A DNA stretch of 64,000 bases from the NCBI GenBank assembly GCA_028066055.1, contig JALCBY010000013.1, positions 60,423-124,422 of the forward strand, in the 5' to 3' direction. This document shows, in pieces, positions 55,918 through 64,000 of the stretch. Under the pieces are notes generated by a model, which searched no databases, had not been told where the DNA came from, and saw nothing but the letters and a program-made list of their open reading frames with translations. Each line of letters starts with the position of its first letter. Positions within the stretch are counted from its first letter, which is position 1. The position numbers were made by a program, and so were the translations under genes. The DNA is from Hyphomicrobiaceae bacterium. Its GTDB lineage: Bacteria > Pseudomonadota > Alphaproteobacteria > Rhizobiales > Methyloligellaceae.

Positions 55918-56763
55918 CTAAAAGTCAAAACGAATGAGCGTATCGAATGAGGGAAGCGCGACCGATACAGAACTCTGAGCCTGCGAAACGGACACCGCGT
56001 CACCGCAACTCTCCAGAGCAGCGGTCAGGGCATCTGCATTCCGGCACCGCAATCCGAGTGCACCGAAATATGCATCACGATCGCCCGCAGAAACAGCCAG
56101 ATCGCCAAAACGATCCGAGTATGCGCCGATGGTCAGGAATGACAGACGGAATCCGTTCGCGAACATAATTTCCTGTGTATCCGATCCTGCGCCTTCTGCA
56201 TCCAGCCCGAGCAGCGAGGAAAGCTGTTCAGCGAGATTGGCCGGATCGTTGCAAACCGTCATGAGTTCCGAGAACGCGCTCACCCCGTTGGCGTGGCTCT
56301 GCCACTCCTGACGCCAAAGGAGTTCCGGCGTCTGGTGCTCACAGAAGTAGAGACGGCCCGCCGGAAAAGCGCTTGTCGGAACGGTAACGGTACGAAACCG
56401 CGCCTCGTGACGGGACCCGTCGTCGAGAACCAACGGACGCGAGAAGGCATTGGGCGGATTGCCGGCCATTCCGAATTCTTCCAGACGCGCAAATGTTTGA
56501 TCCGCGTTGTCCGTTTTGAAAACCAGACCGTTCAGGCCCAATGGCGCGCGCGAAACCTCCGGGCGTTTCTCGGCATCCGCCTCGGCGATTCCGATCAGTT
56601 CGAGATAGTCGTGGTCGAACATCATGAGATGGTTGACCGATCCCATCGAATGGCGTCCGCGCGGCGTGAGGGTGAAACCCAGATCCGAGAAAACCGTTTC
56701 CGCACGATCCATGTCAAAGCGCACATTGATCACGATATGGTCGAGTACAGCAGGCAGCTTCAT
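55918..56763 (-). CDS. VOC/glyoxalase-fold protein (Glyoxalase_3/ DUF3-type)
   Basis: 281 residues, beginning LPAVLDHIVINVRFDMDRAETVFSDLGFTLTPRGRHSMGSVNHLMMF, the start of the long VOC superfamily proteins with two tandem beta-alpha-beta-beta-beta modules. DHIVI (metal His) and YLELIG (metal Glu) are present. Members act as dioxygenases or isomerases on varied substrates; none is indicated here. Its ATG overlaps the DUF456 gene stop. The 288 bases upstream of the exported MBL gene (55630-55917) contain no gene I can support. Confidence 0.8.
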   Translation of the reverse strand: MKLPAVLDHIVINVRFDMDRAETVFSDLGFTLTPRGRHSMGSVNHLMMFDHDYLELIGIAEADAEKRPEVSRAPLGLNGLVFKTDNADQTFARLEEFGMAGNPPNAFSRPLVLDDGSRHEARFRTVTVPTSAFPAGRLYFCEHQTPELLWRQEWQSHANGVSAFSELMTVCNDPANLAEQLSSLLGLDAEGAGSDTQEIMFANGFRLSFLTIGAYSDRFGDLAVSAGDRDAYFGALGLRCRNADALTAALESCGDAVSVSQAQSSVSVALPSFDTLIRFDF

Positions 56764-57314
56764 GAAAATACCCTCACGGTCAGAACGACCATCATCACAA
56801 CGCCGACGAGCAGCTTACCAAGCGTCCCAAGGACCCGGCCAACGGCCGCCCCCCACCCGACGCTCATGCTCCTGTCTGCGCCGCCATGCTTCCACATCTC
56901 GCCGAGATACGCACCAGCAAAAGCGCCTCCCGCGCCACCAACGAGCGCACCCAGCAAGGGACCGAGTATTGGAATCGGCACACCCATGACCGCACCGGCG
57001 ATACTGCCCGCAAATGTCCCGACAATCGCAAGCAGAATGGCACGTCGACTTCCCCCCTGTTTGGCCGCACCGGCGGCACCCGCAAAGAACTCGACCGCCT
57101 CACCGCCGGCGGCAAGCGCGAACAGAAAGGCAACCGCCTCCCAGTTCATACCCTGAGCGGCATCTCCGGTCGCTTGCGCGGAAACGAACAAGGCGGCCAG
57201 GCCGACGATGAACCAGTTCCCGGGCAGCGTGAAAAAGTTGGTCGTCCAAGCGATGCCGGAGCCGATCAGAAGCATGATCGCCCAACCGTAATAAGCGAAA
57301 TCAAGTTCGGGCAT
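56760..57314 (-). CDS. DUF456 family membrane protein
   Basis: 184 residues with about five hydrophobic stretches. DUF456 signature: NFFTLPGNWFIVGLAALF at the start, AVEFFAGAAGAAKQGGSRRA and PILGPLLGALVGGAGGAFAGAYLGEMW with Gly-rich helices. The function is not known. It begins a two-gene unit with the VOC protein (ATGA overlap). Confidence 0.85.
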   Translation of the reverse strand: MPELDFAYYGWAIMLLIGSGIAWTTNFFTLPGNWFIVGLAALFVSAQATGDAAQGMNWEAVAFLFALAAGGEAVEFFAGAAGAAKQGGSRRAILLAIVGTFAGSIAGAVMGVPIPILGPLLGALVGGAGGAFAGAYLGEMWKHGGADRSMSVGWGAAVGRVLGTLGKLLVGVVMMVVLTVRVFS

Positions 57315-57546
57315 GCTGCGTTAGGTAAGGTGAGAGCGTGAATTTTTCCAGAAACAATTTGCCGGGATCGCCAACTGTCCATGCGCGATCCGCATTGCGA
57401 CGGTCACTTCCCATCCCGGTTCGACTTCACGGCGAGGTGCAATTTTGTTTATGATTACCGTGTATGACTGACCCAAGATGACGCGTCGGGGGTGGCGTGG
57501 CGCCGCCTGTACCGGCGCGGCGTTGTACGCGAGCTTGGGGGCAAGC

Positions 57547-57996
57547 ATGAACCGCAATTTGGCAATTGGCGCCCTGTTGACGTTTTTTGCGCTGGTTCCT
57601 GCACGTGCGGACGGCGAAATTCTCGCGCATGTTATCCTTTCGGAACAGCGCCTCCATCTTTATGTGGATGGCGAAAAAAAGGACGTCTGGAAAATTTCAG
57701 GCGGCAAACACCCCGGCTGGACGCGAACCGGAACGTTCCGGCCCACCTTCCTGAGCCGGCATCACCGCTCGCGGCTGTTTCGAGGGGCACCCATGCCCTA
57801 TGCAATCTTCTATGACAGTCACTGGGCCATACATGGCACCAACGCAATCAAACGGCTGGGACAACCGGCATCGCATGGATGCGTGCGCCTGCACCCCAAA
57901 CATGCATCCATCCTGTTCAATCTCGTCCGCAAACGCGGCAAGAAAAACACCGTCATCTGGATCACGGAAAAAGCTGACCTGACGGAGTCACACTGA
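57547..57996 (+). CDS. L,D-transpeptidase (YkuD family)
   Basis: 149 residues from ATG 57547, giving a clean signal peptide ([21 protein letters not shown]); an in-frame ATG at 57478 would add 23 residues. YkuD domain: [14 protein letters not shown] start [13 protein letters not shown]96 in AIHGT and the catalytic SHGC (H110, C112) in [12 protein letters not shown]. It forms 3-3 cross-links or attaches proteins to peptidoglycan. Its stop overlaps the convergent glpK by nine bases. Confidence 0.9.
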   Translation: MNRNLAIGALLTFFALVPARADGEILAHVILSEQRLHLYVDGEKKDVWKISGGKHPGWTRTGTFRPTFLSRHHRSRLFRGAPMPYAIFYDSHWAIHGTNAIKRLGQPASHGCVRLHPKHASILFNLVRKRGKKNTVIWITEKADLTESH

Positions 57997-59475
57997 CAGC
58001 GTTCGCTGCACCGCCTCCTGCCAGCCCGCATATTTTCGATCCCGCTCACCGGCTTCCATGGCAGGTTCAAACCGCCGCTCGAGGGCCCACCGGCGGGCGA
58101 ATTCTCCTGGCGCGGGGTAGAGACCGGTTTGCATACCTGCAAGATAGGCCGCACCGAGCGCGGTTGTCTCGTGGATCATTGGCCGGTCGACCGTGGCGCC
58201 CAAAATATCGGCGAGGCGCTGCATCGTCCAATCCGACGCCACCATGCCGCCATCCACCCGCAGCACGGTCTCGTGCGCACCGGTCCAGTCGCGCTGCATG
58301 GCCTCGAGCAAATCACGGGTCTGGAAACACACGCTCTCCAGCGCCGCACGGGCAAACTCAGCCGGACCGCTCGCCCGCGTGAGGCCATACATGGCGCCAC
58401 GGGCGTCGGCATCCCAGTGCGGCGCGCCGAGCCCGGCAAACGCCGGCACCAGATACACATCGTGATGCGCATCCGCTTCATTGGCCAGCGGACCGGCATG
58501 CGCCGCGTCCTCGATGAGGCCGAGCCCGTCACGCAACCACTGAACGGCCGCGCCGGCGATGAAGATCGACCCTTCCAGCGCATAAGTTGGCGCACCGTCC
58601 AACTGGTACGCGATTGTCGTCAGCAGGCGGTTGTCCGACGCAATCGCCTCGTCGCCGGTTACCAGCAAAGCAAAACACCCGGTGCCGTATGTGGACTTCA
58701 TCATGCCCGGCGTGAAACAGGCCTGTCCGACGGTGGCGGCCTGCTGATCACCTGCGATCCCCGCAATGGGAATGGCCACACCGAGGATGTAAGGGTCTGT
58801 CATGCCGAAATCGGCTGCGCTGTCATGAACTTCGGGGAGCAACGCGCGCGGCACGCGGAAAAGCTCAAGAAGCTCGTCATCCCAGGTGCCGTTCCGAATG
58901 TCATACAGCATGGTCCGGCTGGCATTGGTTGCGTCCGTCGCGTGGACCTTGCCGCCGGTCAACTGCCACAGCAGGAAGCTATCCACAGTCCCGAAGGCAA
59001 GCTTGCCCTGCTCTGCCGCGCTACGCGCGCCGTCGACATTGTCCAGCAGCCAGGCGATCTTGGTGGCGGAGAAATACGGGTCGAGCAACAGCCCGGACTT
59101 CTCAGTAACCTGCGCCTCGTGCCCGGCCGCTTTCAGGCTTGCGCATGTATCAGCCGTGCGCCGGTCCTGCCAAACGATGGCACGATGGATCGGCTTGCCC
59201 GTCTCCCTGTCCCAGACGAGCGTTGTTTCACGCTGGTTGGTGATGCCGATGGCGGCAATGCCTTTTGCATCGACGCCGGCCTTCGTGATCGCCTCCCTGG
59301 CAGTTGCAACGCAGGTGTTCCAGATATCTTCCGCGTCATGCTCGACCCAACCGGAACGCGGAAAATGCTGCGGGAACTCCTGCTGCGCCATGGCCACGAC
59401 CTTGAGGTCCCCGTCGAACACAACCGTGCGGCTGGATGTGGTCCCCTGATCGATTGCAACCGCATATCCCGCCAT
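57988..59475 (-). CDS. glpK: Glycerol kinase
   Basis: 495 residues of the FGGY kinase family, starting [18 protein letters not shown] and containing [24 protein letters not shown] and the late [18 protein letters not shown]. It phosphorylates glycerol to glycerol-3-phosphate. The start is taken at ATG 59475 because GGGAGG lies six bases upstream; the GTG one codon earlier is worse placed. The GNAT gene precedes it in the same direction with a TGATG overlap. No glycerol facilitator or dehydrogenase gene is next to it. Confidence 0.93.
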   Translation of the reverse strand: MAGYAVAIDQGTTSSRTVVFDGDLKVVAMAQQEFPQHFPRSGWVEHDAEDIWNTCVATAREAITKAGVDAKGIAAIGITNQRETTLVWDRETGKPIHRAIVWQDRRTADTCASLKAAGHEAQVTEKSGLLLDPYFSATKIAWLLDNVDGARSAAEQGKLAFGTVDSFLLWQLTGGKVHATDATNASRTMLYDIRNGTWDDELLELFRVPRALLPEVHDSAADFGMTDPYILGVAIPIAGIAGDQQAATVGQACFTPGMMKSTYGTGCFALLVTGDEAIASDNRLLTTIAYQLDGAPTYALEGSIFIAGAAVQWLRDGLGLIEDAAHAGPLANEADAHHDVYLVPAFAGLGAPHWDADARGAMYGLTRASGPAEFARAALESVCFQTRDLLEAMQRDWTGAHETVLRVDGGMVASDWTMQRLADILGATVDRPMIHETTALGAAYLAGMQTGLYPAPGEFARRWALERRFEPAMEAGERDRKYAGWQEAVQRTLSV

Positions 59476-60008
59476 CACGCGCCTCCCTTCACGGATGCCT
59501 TCAGATCAAGCGCCAGAAATACCTTGTCGGGCCATTTGGGTCCGTCTTCCTCGTAAGGGTCGCGCGGCGCGAACCCGAAGCTGTGATAGAGCGCGAGCGC
59601 TTCGTGCTGAAGGGGGCCGGTGTCGAGACGCATGCGCGCATAGCCACGCACATGTGCCGCTTTGATCACGGCGCCGCACAACGTCTTGCCGATCCCTAAG
59701 TGGCGCATCGACTTCTCAACGAACATCCGTTTCATCTCGCACGTCGCGTCGCTGATGCGAGCAAGCATGACGCAACCTGCCGGTTCACGGTCCATGCGGG
59801 CCAGCAGAATAACGCCGTGTGGCGGCCCATGCAGTTCGGTGAGCGCGGCGAGGGTCTTTTCAAAGACGGCCTCGCCATACTGCTCTTCGATCTGCGCGAT
59901 CTGGTGAGCATAGCGCTCATACTGGCCGCGGCGGAAGGCGCGGCACAACTCCCGCACAGCCTCAAGGTCAGTTCCGTCAACGACTTCTGTGATGGTGATT
60001 TCTGACAT
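59475..60008 (-). CDS. GNAT family N-acetyltransferase
   Basis: 177 residues. The acetyl-CoA loop is visible as [57 protein letters not shown], the standard Q/RxxGxG/A followed by the LYxxxGF motif. Acceptor unknown. It is directly upstream of glpK (overlapping stop and start) and about 110 bases downstream of polA. Confidence 0.87.
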   Translation of the reverse strand: MSEITITEVVDGTDLEAVRELCRAFRRGQYERYAHQIAQIEEQYGEAVFEKTLAALTELHGPPHGVILLARMDREPAGCVMLARISDATCEMKRMFVEKSMRHLGIGKTLCGAVIKAAHVRGYARMRLDTGPLQHEALALYHSFGFAPRDPYEEDGPKWPDKVFLALDLKASVKGGA

Positions 60009-60118
60009 AACGCCCGCGATTTCGTTACGGCCGCGGGCCTACCTGGCGTTATCAAAGAAGGTCGGCATCATTCGAAGATGACCCGCTACATCCAACCAAG
60101 TCCGCCAGGGCGATTCCA

Positions 60119-63058
60119 CTAATGCGCCTCGTCCCAGTTGTCCGCCGCGCGGGCGTCAACCTGAAGCGGCACGTCGAGATGAACGGCCGGTTCCGGTGAG
60201 CTCTCCATCACCTCCGACGCAACCTTCATGGTCTTTTCGACCTCTTTCTCCGGCGCTTCGAAAATCAGTTCGTCATGCACCTGCAACAGCATGCGCGCGG
60301 AGAGCTTTGCCTGGCCGAGCGCATCCTCCATGCGGATCATGGCGCGGCGGATGATGTCGGCGGCTGAGCCCTGGATCGGTGCATTGATGGCGGCGCGCTC
60401 CTTGAACGCGCGCACCTGCGGGTTCTTGGAATTGATGTCTGCGAAGTGAATGCGCCGCCCGAACAGGGTCTCCACAAAACCCTGGCTGCGGGCTTTCTCC
60501 TTGGTCGCCTCCATATAGTCGCGGATACCGGGGAAGCGTTCGAAATAGGTCTTGATGTAGTCTCCGGCCTCGGACCGCGAAATTCCGAGCTGGTTGGCCA
60601 GCCCGAAGGCGGAGATGCCGTAGATGATGCCGAAGTTGATCGCCTTGGCGCGGCGGCGCGTCTCGGGCGGCATGTCCTTCACGGGCACGCCGAACATCTC
60701 GCTCGCCGTCATGGCGTGAATATCGAGCCCGTCGTCGAACGCCTTCTTGAGTGCGGCGATGTCGGCCATATGGGCAAGCACGCGCAGTTCGATCTGTGAG
60801 TAGTCGGCGGAGATCAGCTTGTTGCCCTTCTCGGCTACGAAGGCGGTACGGATCGAGCGCCCCTCGGGCGTGCGCACCGGAATATTCTGCAGATTCGGGT
60901 CGGTCGAAGCCAGGCGGCCGGTTGACGTGGCCGCCATGGCATAGGAGGTATGGATGCGGCCCGTATCCGGATTGATGTGCCCTGGCAGGGCGTCCGTGTA
61001 GGTGCTCTTGAGCTTCGAGAGCTGCCGCCATTCGAGCATTTCCTGAATGAAGCCGCGCGCTTCCTCGGGCAACTCCTCGTTGGCGGCAAGATCGTCGAGC
61101 AGTCCCGCACGCGTCTCCCACTGGCCGGACTTTGTCTTCTTGCCGCCTGGCAGTTTCATCTTGTCGAACAGGATTTCGCCAAGCTGGCGCGGCGATCCGA
61201 TATTGAACTCCGCGTCCGCCGCCTTGTGGATTGAGTCTTCGAGGCTGCCGAGCTTCTGCGCGAAGTCACCTGATAGCCGCGACAGGACCTGCCGTTCCAC
61301 ATACACGCCGTTGCGCTCCATCCGCGACAGGACGCCGGCCAGAGGCCGCTCCAAAGTCTCATAGACGGTGGTCATGCCTTCACCGGCGAGCCGGGGTTTC
61401 AGCAGCAGCCATAGCCTGAGCGTGATGTCCGCGTCTTCCGCGGCATACGTGCTCGCCTTGTCGATGGGGATCTGGTCGAAGGTGAGTGCGGATTTTCCGG
61501 TTCCGGCAATGTCCCTGTAGGCGATGCAGACATGTCCCAGATGCCGGAGCGCAAGCTCGTCCATGCCGTGGCGTCCGCGCCCGGAGTCGAGCGCATAGGA
61601 CAGAAGCATCGTGTCGTCGATCGGCGTGAGGCCGATGCCGTATGACGCCAGCACCGCCATGTCGTATTTGAGATTCTGCCCGATCTTGAGGACGCTTGGA
61701 TCCTCGAGAAGCGGTTTGAGGGCGGCAAGCGTGTCATCGAGTGGAATTTGCGTCATATCGCCAATCCCGTCCAGATCGAGCCCCTCACCGGCACCGTGCT
61801 GCAACGGTACGTAACAGGCGCGTCCCGGCTCCGTCGCCATCGAGACACCGATAAGCCGCGCGCGCATTTCATCGAGGGAATCGGTTTCCGTGTCGAAAGC
61901 GACGTAACCAACGTCCCGCGCCTGCGCGACCCACGCTTCCAGCGCGGCGAGATCGGTGACGGTTTCGTATTTCGAACGGTCGACGGGAAGCCTGGCGACC
62001 TCGTCAGACCGGTGGGCGGCAAGCTGCGCCGGCGTCGCCCCGTCCGCGCTTCGGCCCGTTCCATTACCCGTCGATTCTCCCGCCTTGCCCCCTTGCTTCA
62101 CCGGCGGTCTCGCCGAACGTGCAGGCGGCTCCGCATCAAGCGCTTCGGCGACGCGGCGAGTCAACGTGGTGAACTCCATGTCGGTCATGAAACCGAGGAT
62201 GTCGTCGGCAACGGGATCACGGATACCGGTATCATCCAGCGATACTTCCACCGGCACGTCATCTTTCAGCAGCACGAGCTTGCGGCTGATACGCGCCTGA
62301 TCGGCAAATGCGATGAGATTTTCGCGGCGTTTCGGCTGCTTGATCTCCTCCGCATGGGTGAGAAGATTTTCGAGATCGCCATATTCCTCGATGAGCTGTG
62401 CCGCCGTCTTGACGCCGATGCCGGGGACGCCCGGCACGTTGTCGGTCGAATCGCCAGCAAGCGCCTGAACCTCGACCACCTTGTCCGGCCCGAGACCAAA
62501 GCGCTCTTTCACCTCGTCCGGCCCGATGCGCTTGTTCTGCTTCATCGTGTCGACCATGAGCACGCCCGGGCCGACAAGCTGCATCAGGTCCTTGTCCGAA
62601 GAGATGATCGTGACATCTCCGCCGGCCTCCACGGCCTGCTTCGCATAAGTCGCGATCAGGTCATCCGCCTCGAAGCCCTCCTGCTCGATGCAGGCGACGT
62701 TGAAGGCGCGCGTGGCGTCGCGGATGATGGAGAATTGCGGCACCAAATCTTCCGGCGGTTCAGGACGGTTGGCCTTGTAGTCGGGATAGATGTCGTTGCG
62801 GAAGGACCGCCCCGAATAGTCGAAAATAACGGCGATGTGGGTCGGTTCGAATGCGTCGGAGGTATCCTTGAGAAGCTTCCACAGCATCTGGCAGAAGCCG
62901 TGCACCGCGCCCACCGGCAACCCGTCGGACGGGCGCGACAAGGGCGGGAGCGCATGATAAGCACGGAAGATGTAACCGGATCCGTCGACCAGAAAGACAT
63001 GGTCACCCTTCTTGACAGGGCGAGGCTCTGCGGCGGGCATTTCTGTGTTGGCGTTCAT
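60119..63058 (-). CDS. polA: DNA polymerase I
   Basis: 979 residues, three domains. Residues about 20-310: 5'-3' nuclease (FLVDGSGYIFRAYHAL, VIFDYSGRSFRNDIYPDYKANR, ADDLIATYA, GDSTDNVPGVPGIG). About 370-560: 3'-5' proofreading exonuclease with acidic residues retained (FDTETDSL, NLKYDM, YAAEDADITLRL). About 590-979: polymerase with motif A SADYSQIELRVLAHM, motif B RRAKAINFGIIYG and motif C QVHDELIFE. Gap filling, Okazaki fragment maturation and repair are its roles. The full length and active exonuclease indicate a complete Pol I. Confidence 0.96.
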   Translation of the reverse strand: MNANTEMPAAEPRPVKKGDHVFLVDGSGYIFRAYHALPPLSRPSDGLPVGAVHGFCQMLWKLLKDTSDAFEPTHIAVIFDYSGRSFRNDIYPDYKANRPEPPEDLVPQFSIIRDATRAFNVACIEQEGFEADDLIATYAKQAVEAGGDVTIISSDKDLMQLVGPGVLMVDTMKQNKRIGPDEVKERFGLGPDKVVEVQALAGDSTDNVPGVPGIGVKTAAQLIEEYGDLENLLTHAEEIKQPKRRENLIAFADQARISRKLVLLKDDVPVEVSLDDTGIRDPVADDILGFMTDMEFTTLTRRVAEALDAEPPARSARPPVKQGGKAGESTGNGTGRSADGATPAQLAAHRSDEVARLPVDRSKYETVTDLAALEAWVAQARDVGYVAFDTETDSLDEMRARLIGVSMATEPGRACYVPLQHGAGEGLDLDGIGDMTQIPLDDTLAALKPLLEDPSVLKIGQNLKYDMAVLASYGIGLTPIDDTMLLSYALDSGRGRHGMDELALRHLGHVCIAYRDIAGTGKSALTFDQIPIDKASTYAAEDADITLRLWLLLKPRLAGEGMTTVYETLERPLAGVLSRMERNGVYVERQVLSRLSGDFAQKLGSLEDSIHKAADAEFNIGSPRQLGEILFDKMKLPGGKKTKSGQWETRAGLLDDLAANEELPEEARGFIQEMLEWRQLSKLKSTYTDALPGHINPDTGRIHTSYAMAATSTGRLASTDPNLQNIPVRTPEGRSIRTAFVAEKGNKLISADYSQIELRVLAHMADIAALKKAFDDGLDIHAMTASEMFGVPVKDMPPETRRRAKAINFGIIYGISAFGLANQLGISRSEAGDYIKTYFERFPGIRDYMEATKEKARSQGFVETLFGRRIHFADINSKNPQVRAFKERAAINAPIQGSAADIIRRAMIRMEDALGQAKLSARMLLQVHDELIFEAPEKEVEKTMKVASEVMESSPEPAVHLDVPLQVDARAADNWDEAH

Positions 63059-63192
63059 GGCAGCGCACTATAAGGCCGCGCCGCGGCAAGGTCAGGTGAA
63101 ACTTCGCGCTTTCCACCTTTGTTGGGATATCTGAGATGTTCGATGTGCGGCCCTCCGGCTCGCACCGCGAAGTTTGCCGAGTATGTCGAGCG

Positions 63193-63603
63193 CTATTTCG
63201 AACGCGCGTTTGGCGAACCAGCCAGTTGACCTCTCGTACCATCGCGATGTCCGCTCGCGCCTTCCCCGCCCTTAGCCAGCTTGCCCTCGAACTTGCAGGG
63301 CTTCGCCGAGACGACGCACTGAAAATGCGAACTGTTCTTGAACGCCCGGCATTTCATCGAGCGTCGCTGCGCCAGGTGCCAGTTGCCGGAACCGGGACTT
63401 TTTTCCTCGACCTCCGTCTGCCATTTCGTAATCGCGGCGAGTTCGGCCATGGCGAGGCGCTGGTCGGTCCAGCCGAACGCCGCCAGACGATCCGGCTGGC
63501 ATGTCAATCCGTCCGGCATCGATTCGGACGTCAGCGCGTGTGTCGCGACGATACCGCCAACCATCAGGACGAAAAATGCGAACAGTCCAAAAGAACGCTT
63601 CAT
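63193..63603 (-). CDS. Secreted protein of unknown function
   Basis: 136 residues with an N-terminal hydrophobic signal (SFGLFAFFVLMVGGIVATHALT). The mature part has four Cys (DGLTCQPD, SMKCRAF, HFQCVV, KPCKFEG), suggesting two disulfides, and WTDQRLAMAELAAITKWQTEVEEKSPGSGNWHLAQ, a pattern I recall in small uncharacterised alphaproteobacterial exported proteins. It precedes polA by 134 bases in the same direction. Confidence 0.7.
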   Translation of the reverse strand: MKRSFGLFAFFVLMVGGIVATHALTSESMPDGLTCQPDRLAAFGWTDQRLAMAELAAITKWQTEVEEKSPGSGNWHLAQRRSMKCRAFKNSSHFQCVVSAKPCKFEGKLAKGGEGASGHRDGTRGQLAGSPNARSK

Positions 63604-63793
63604 CGGGGCTTCTCGGGGCAGGCTTTTTGGTTCGGGGACGCTTGTTCTACGCCAAACCTCCTTCGATACAGCAAAAACGCGTCGTCAAATTCGCGTAAAA
63701 ATTTCCTCAAATTGACGAGAACCGCTGCATCGACCTGGCCAGGTCCATTCAATTGCGCGCGTGCCGGCGATACAGTAAGGTCGCGCCCGTTGC

Positions 63794-63870
<77 letters not shown>

Positions 63871-64000
63871 AATTTCCCAAGAAAAACAAAGGCTAAATAA
63901 GGCGATTGAAAACAGCGCTCTTTCAAATTTGTACCTTGGGGACAATTTGGGGACACACCAAAGCCTACTTTGGCGACAAACAGCGACATCCTGCTTGTAG
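63871..64000 (+). other. Window edge downstream of tRNA-Arg with direct TTGGGGACA repeats
   Basis: The 130 bases after the tRNA hold no complete gene. TTGGGGACA occurs twice (63936-63944 and 63947-63955). Similar short repeats are often seen next to tRNA genes where tyrosine-integrase elements have inserted. The window ends before any integrase could be seen, so this remains a note. Confidence 0.35.

Noticed and set aside
61748..63073. Long open frame on the plus strand opposite polA (441 codons)
   Set aside because: It is the shadow of the polA reading frame in GC-rich DNA; no ribosome binding site or recognisable protein.

Overview
The window looks like chromosomal DNA of an alphaproteobacterium, probably an aerobic member of the Hyphomicrobiales or a relative. 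This is an inference from the even, high GC, the form II cox (molybdenum hydroxylase) cluster, the peptide-type ABC operon with a DUF1028 protein, the two-subunit Fe-S hydro-lyase, and organosulfonate genes otherwise known from Roseobacter and Chromohalobacter. There is no plasmid or phage backbone, no IS element and no CRISPR array.

Layout. 0-4.1 kb: end of a histidine kinase with a stand-alone receiver, then modABC (molybdate uptake) and a thermonuclease-like protein. 4.3-10 kb: a giant secreted cysteine-rich repeat protein and a small glycine-rich secreted protein. 10-16.8 kb: a persulfide dioxygenase/rhodanese fusion, and a peptide-type ABC uptake operon (solute-binding protein, two permeases, DUF1028, no ATPase) with a divergent GntR regulator. 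16.9-18.1 kb: a 5' half of a tRNA-Arg gene, a CAP-domain protein and the intact tRNA-Arg(CCT). 18.1-24 kb: divergent cox genes, with coxSML one way and coxG, split xdhC and mocA the other. 24-36.8 kb: ATP-grasp, SDR, phosphotransacetylase and cupin genes, then an IclR-controlled module (sulfoacetaldehyde dehydrogenase-like enzyme plus ADP-forming CoA ligase) with an MFS carrier, a GST and two tandem aspartate-racemase-like genes.

36.8-49.4 kb is the most striking region. One minus-strand operon, headed by a GntR/UTRA regulator, encodes a complete succinate dehydrogenase/fumarate reductase-like complex, a two-subunit fumarase/tartrate-dehydratase-like enzyme, sulfolactate sulfo-lyase (suyAB), (S)- and (R)-sulfolactate dehydrogenases (slcC, comC), a D-tartrate-dehydratase-like enolase and a secreted cupin. 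A TPP-dependent decarboxylase-like gene diverges from it. Read together the enzymes suggest C4-dicarboxylate chemistry carried out on molecules in which one carboxylate is replaced by sulfonate: 3-sulfopropanoate to 3-sulfoacrylate to 3-sulfolactate to pyruvate plus sulfite. A side branch would run sulfolactate, sulfopyruvate, sulfoacetaldehyde, sulfoacetyl-CoA, sulfoacetate. The first two steps are my inference. The sulfolactate part rests on known families.

49.5-64 kb is mostly housekeeping: a CAP lipoprotein, a polysaccharide flippase, a D,D-carboxypeptidase, tRNA-Leu(CAA), a DedA-family protein, dsbB, an L,D-transpeptidase, glpK, polA and tRNA-Arg(CCG). The window ends just beyond that last tRNA.
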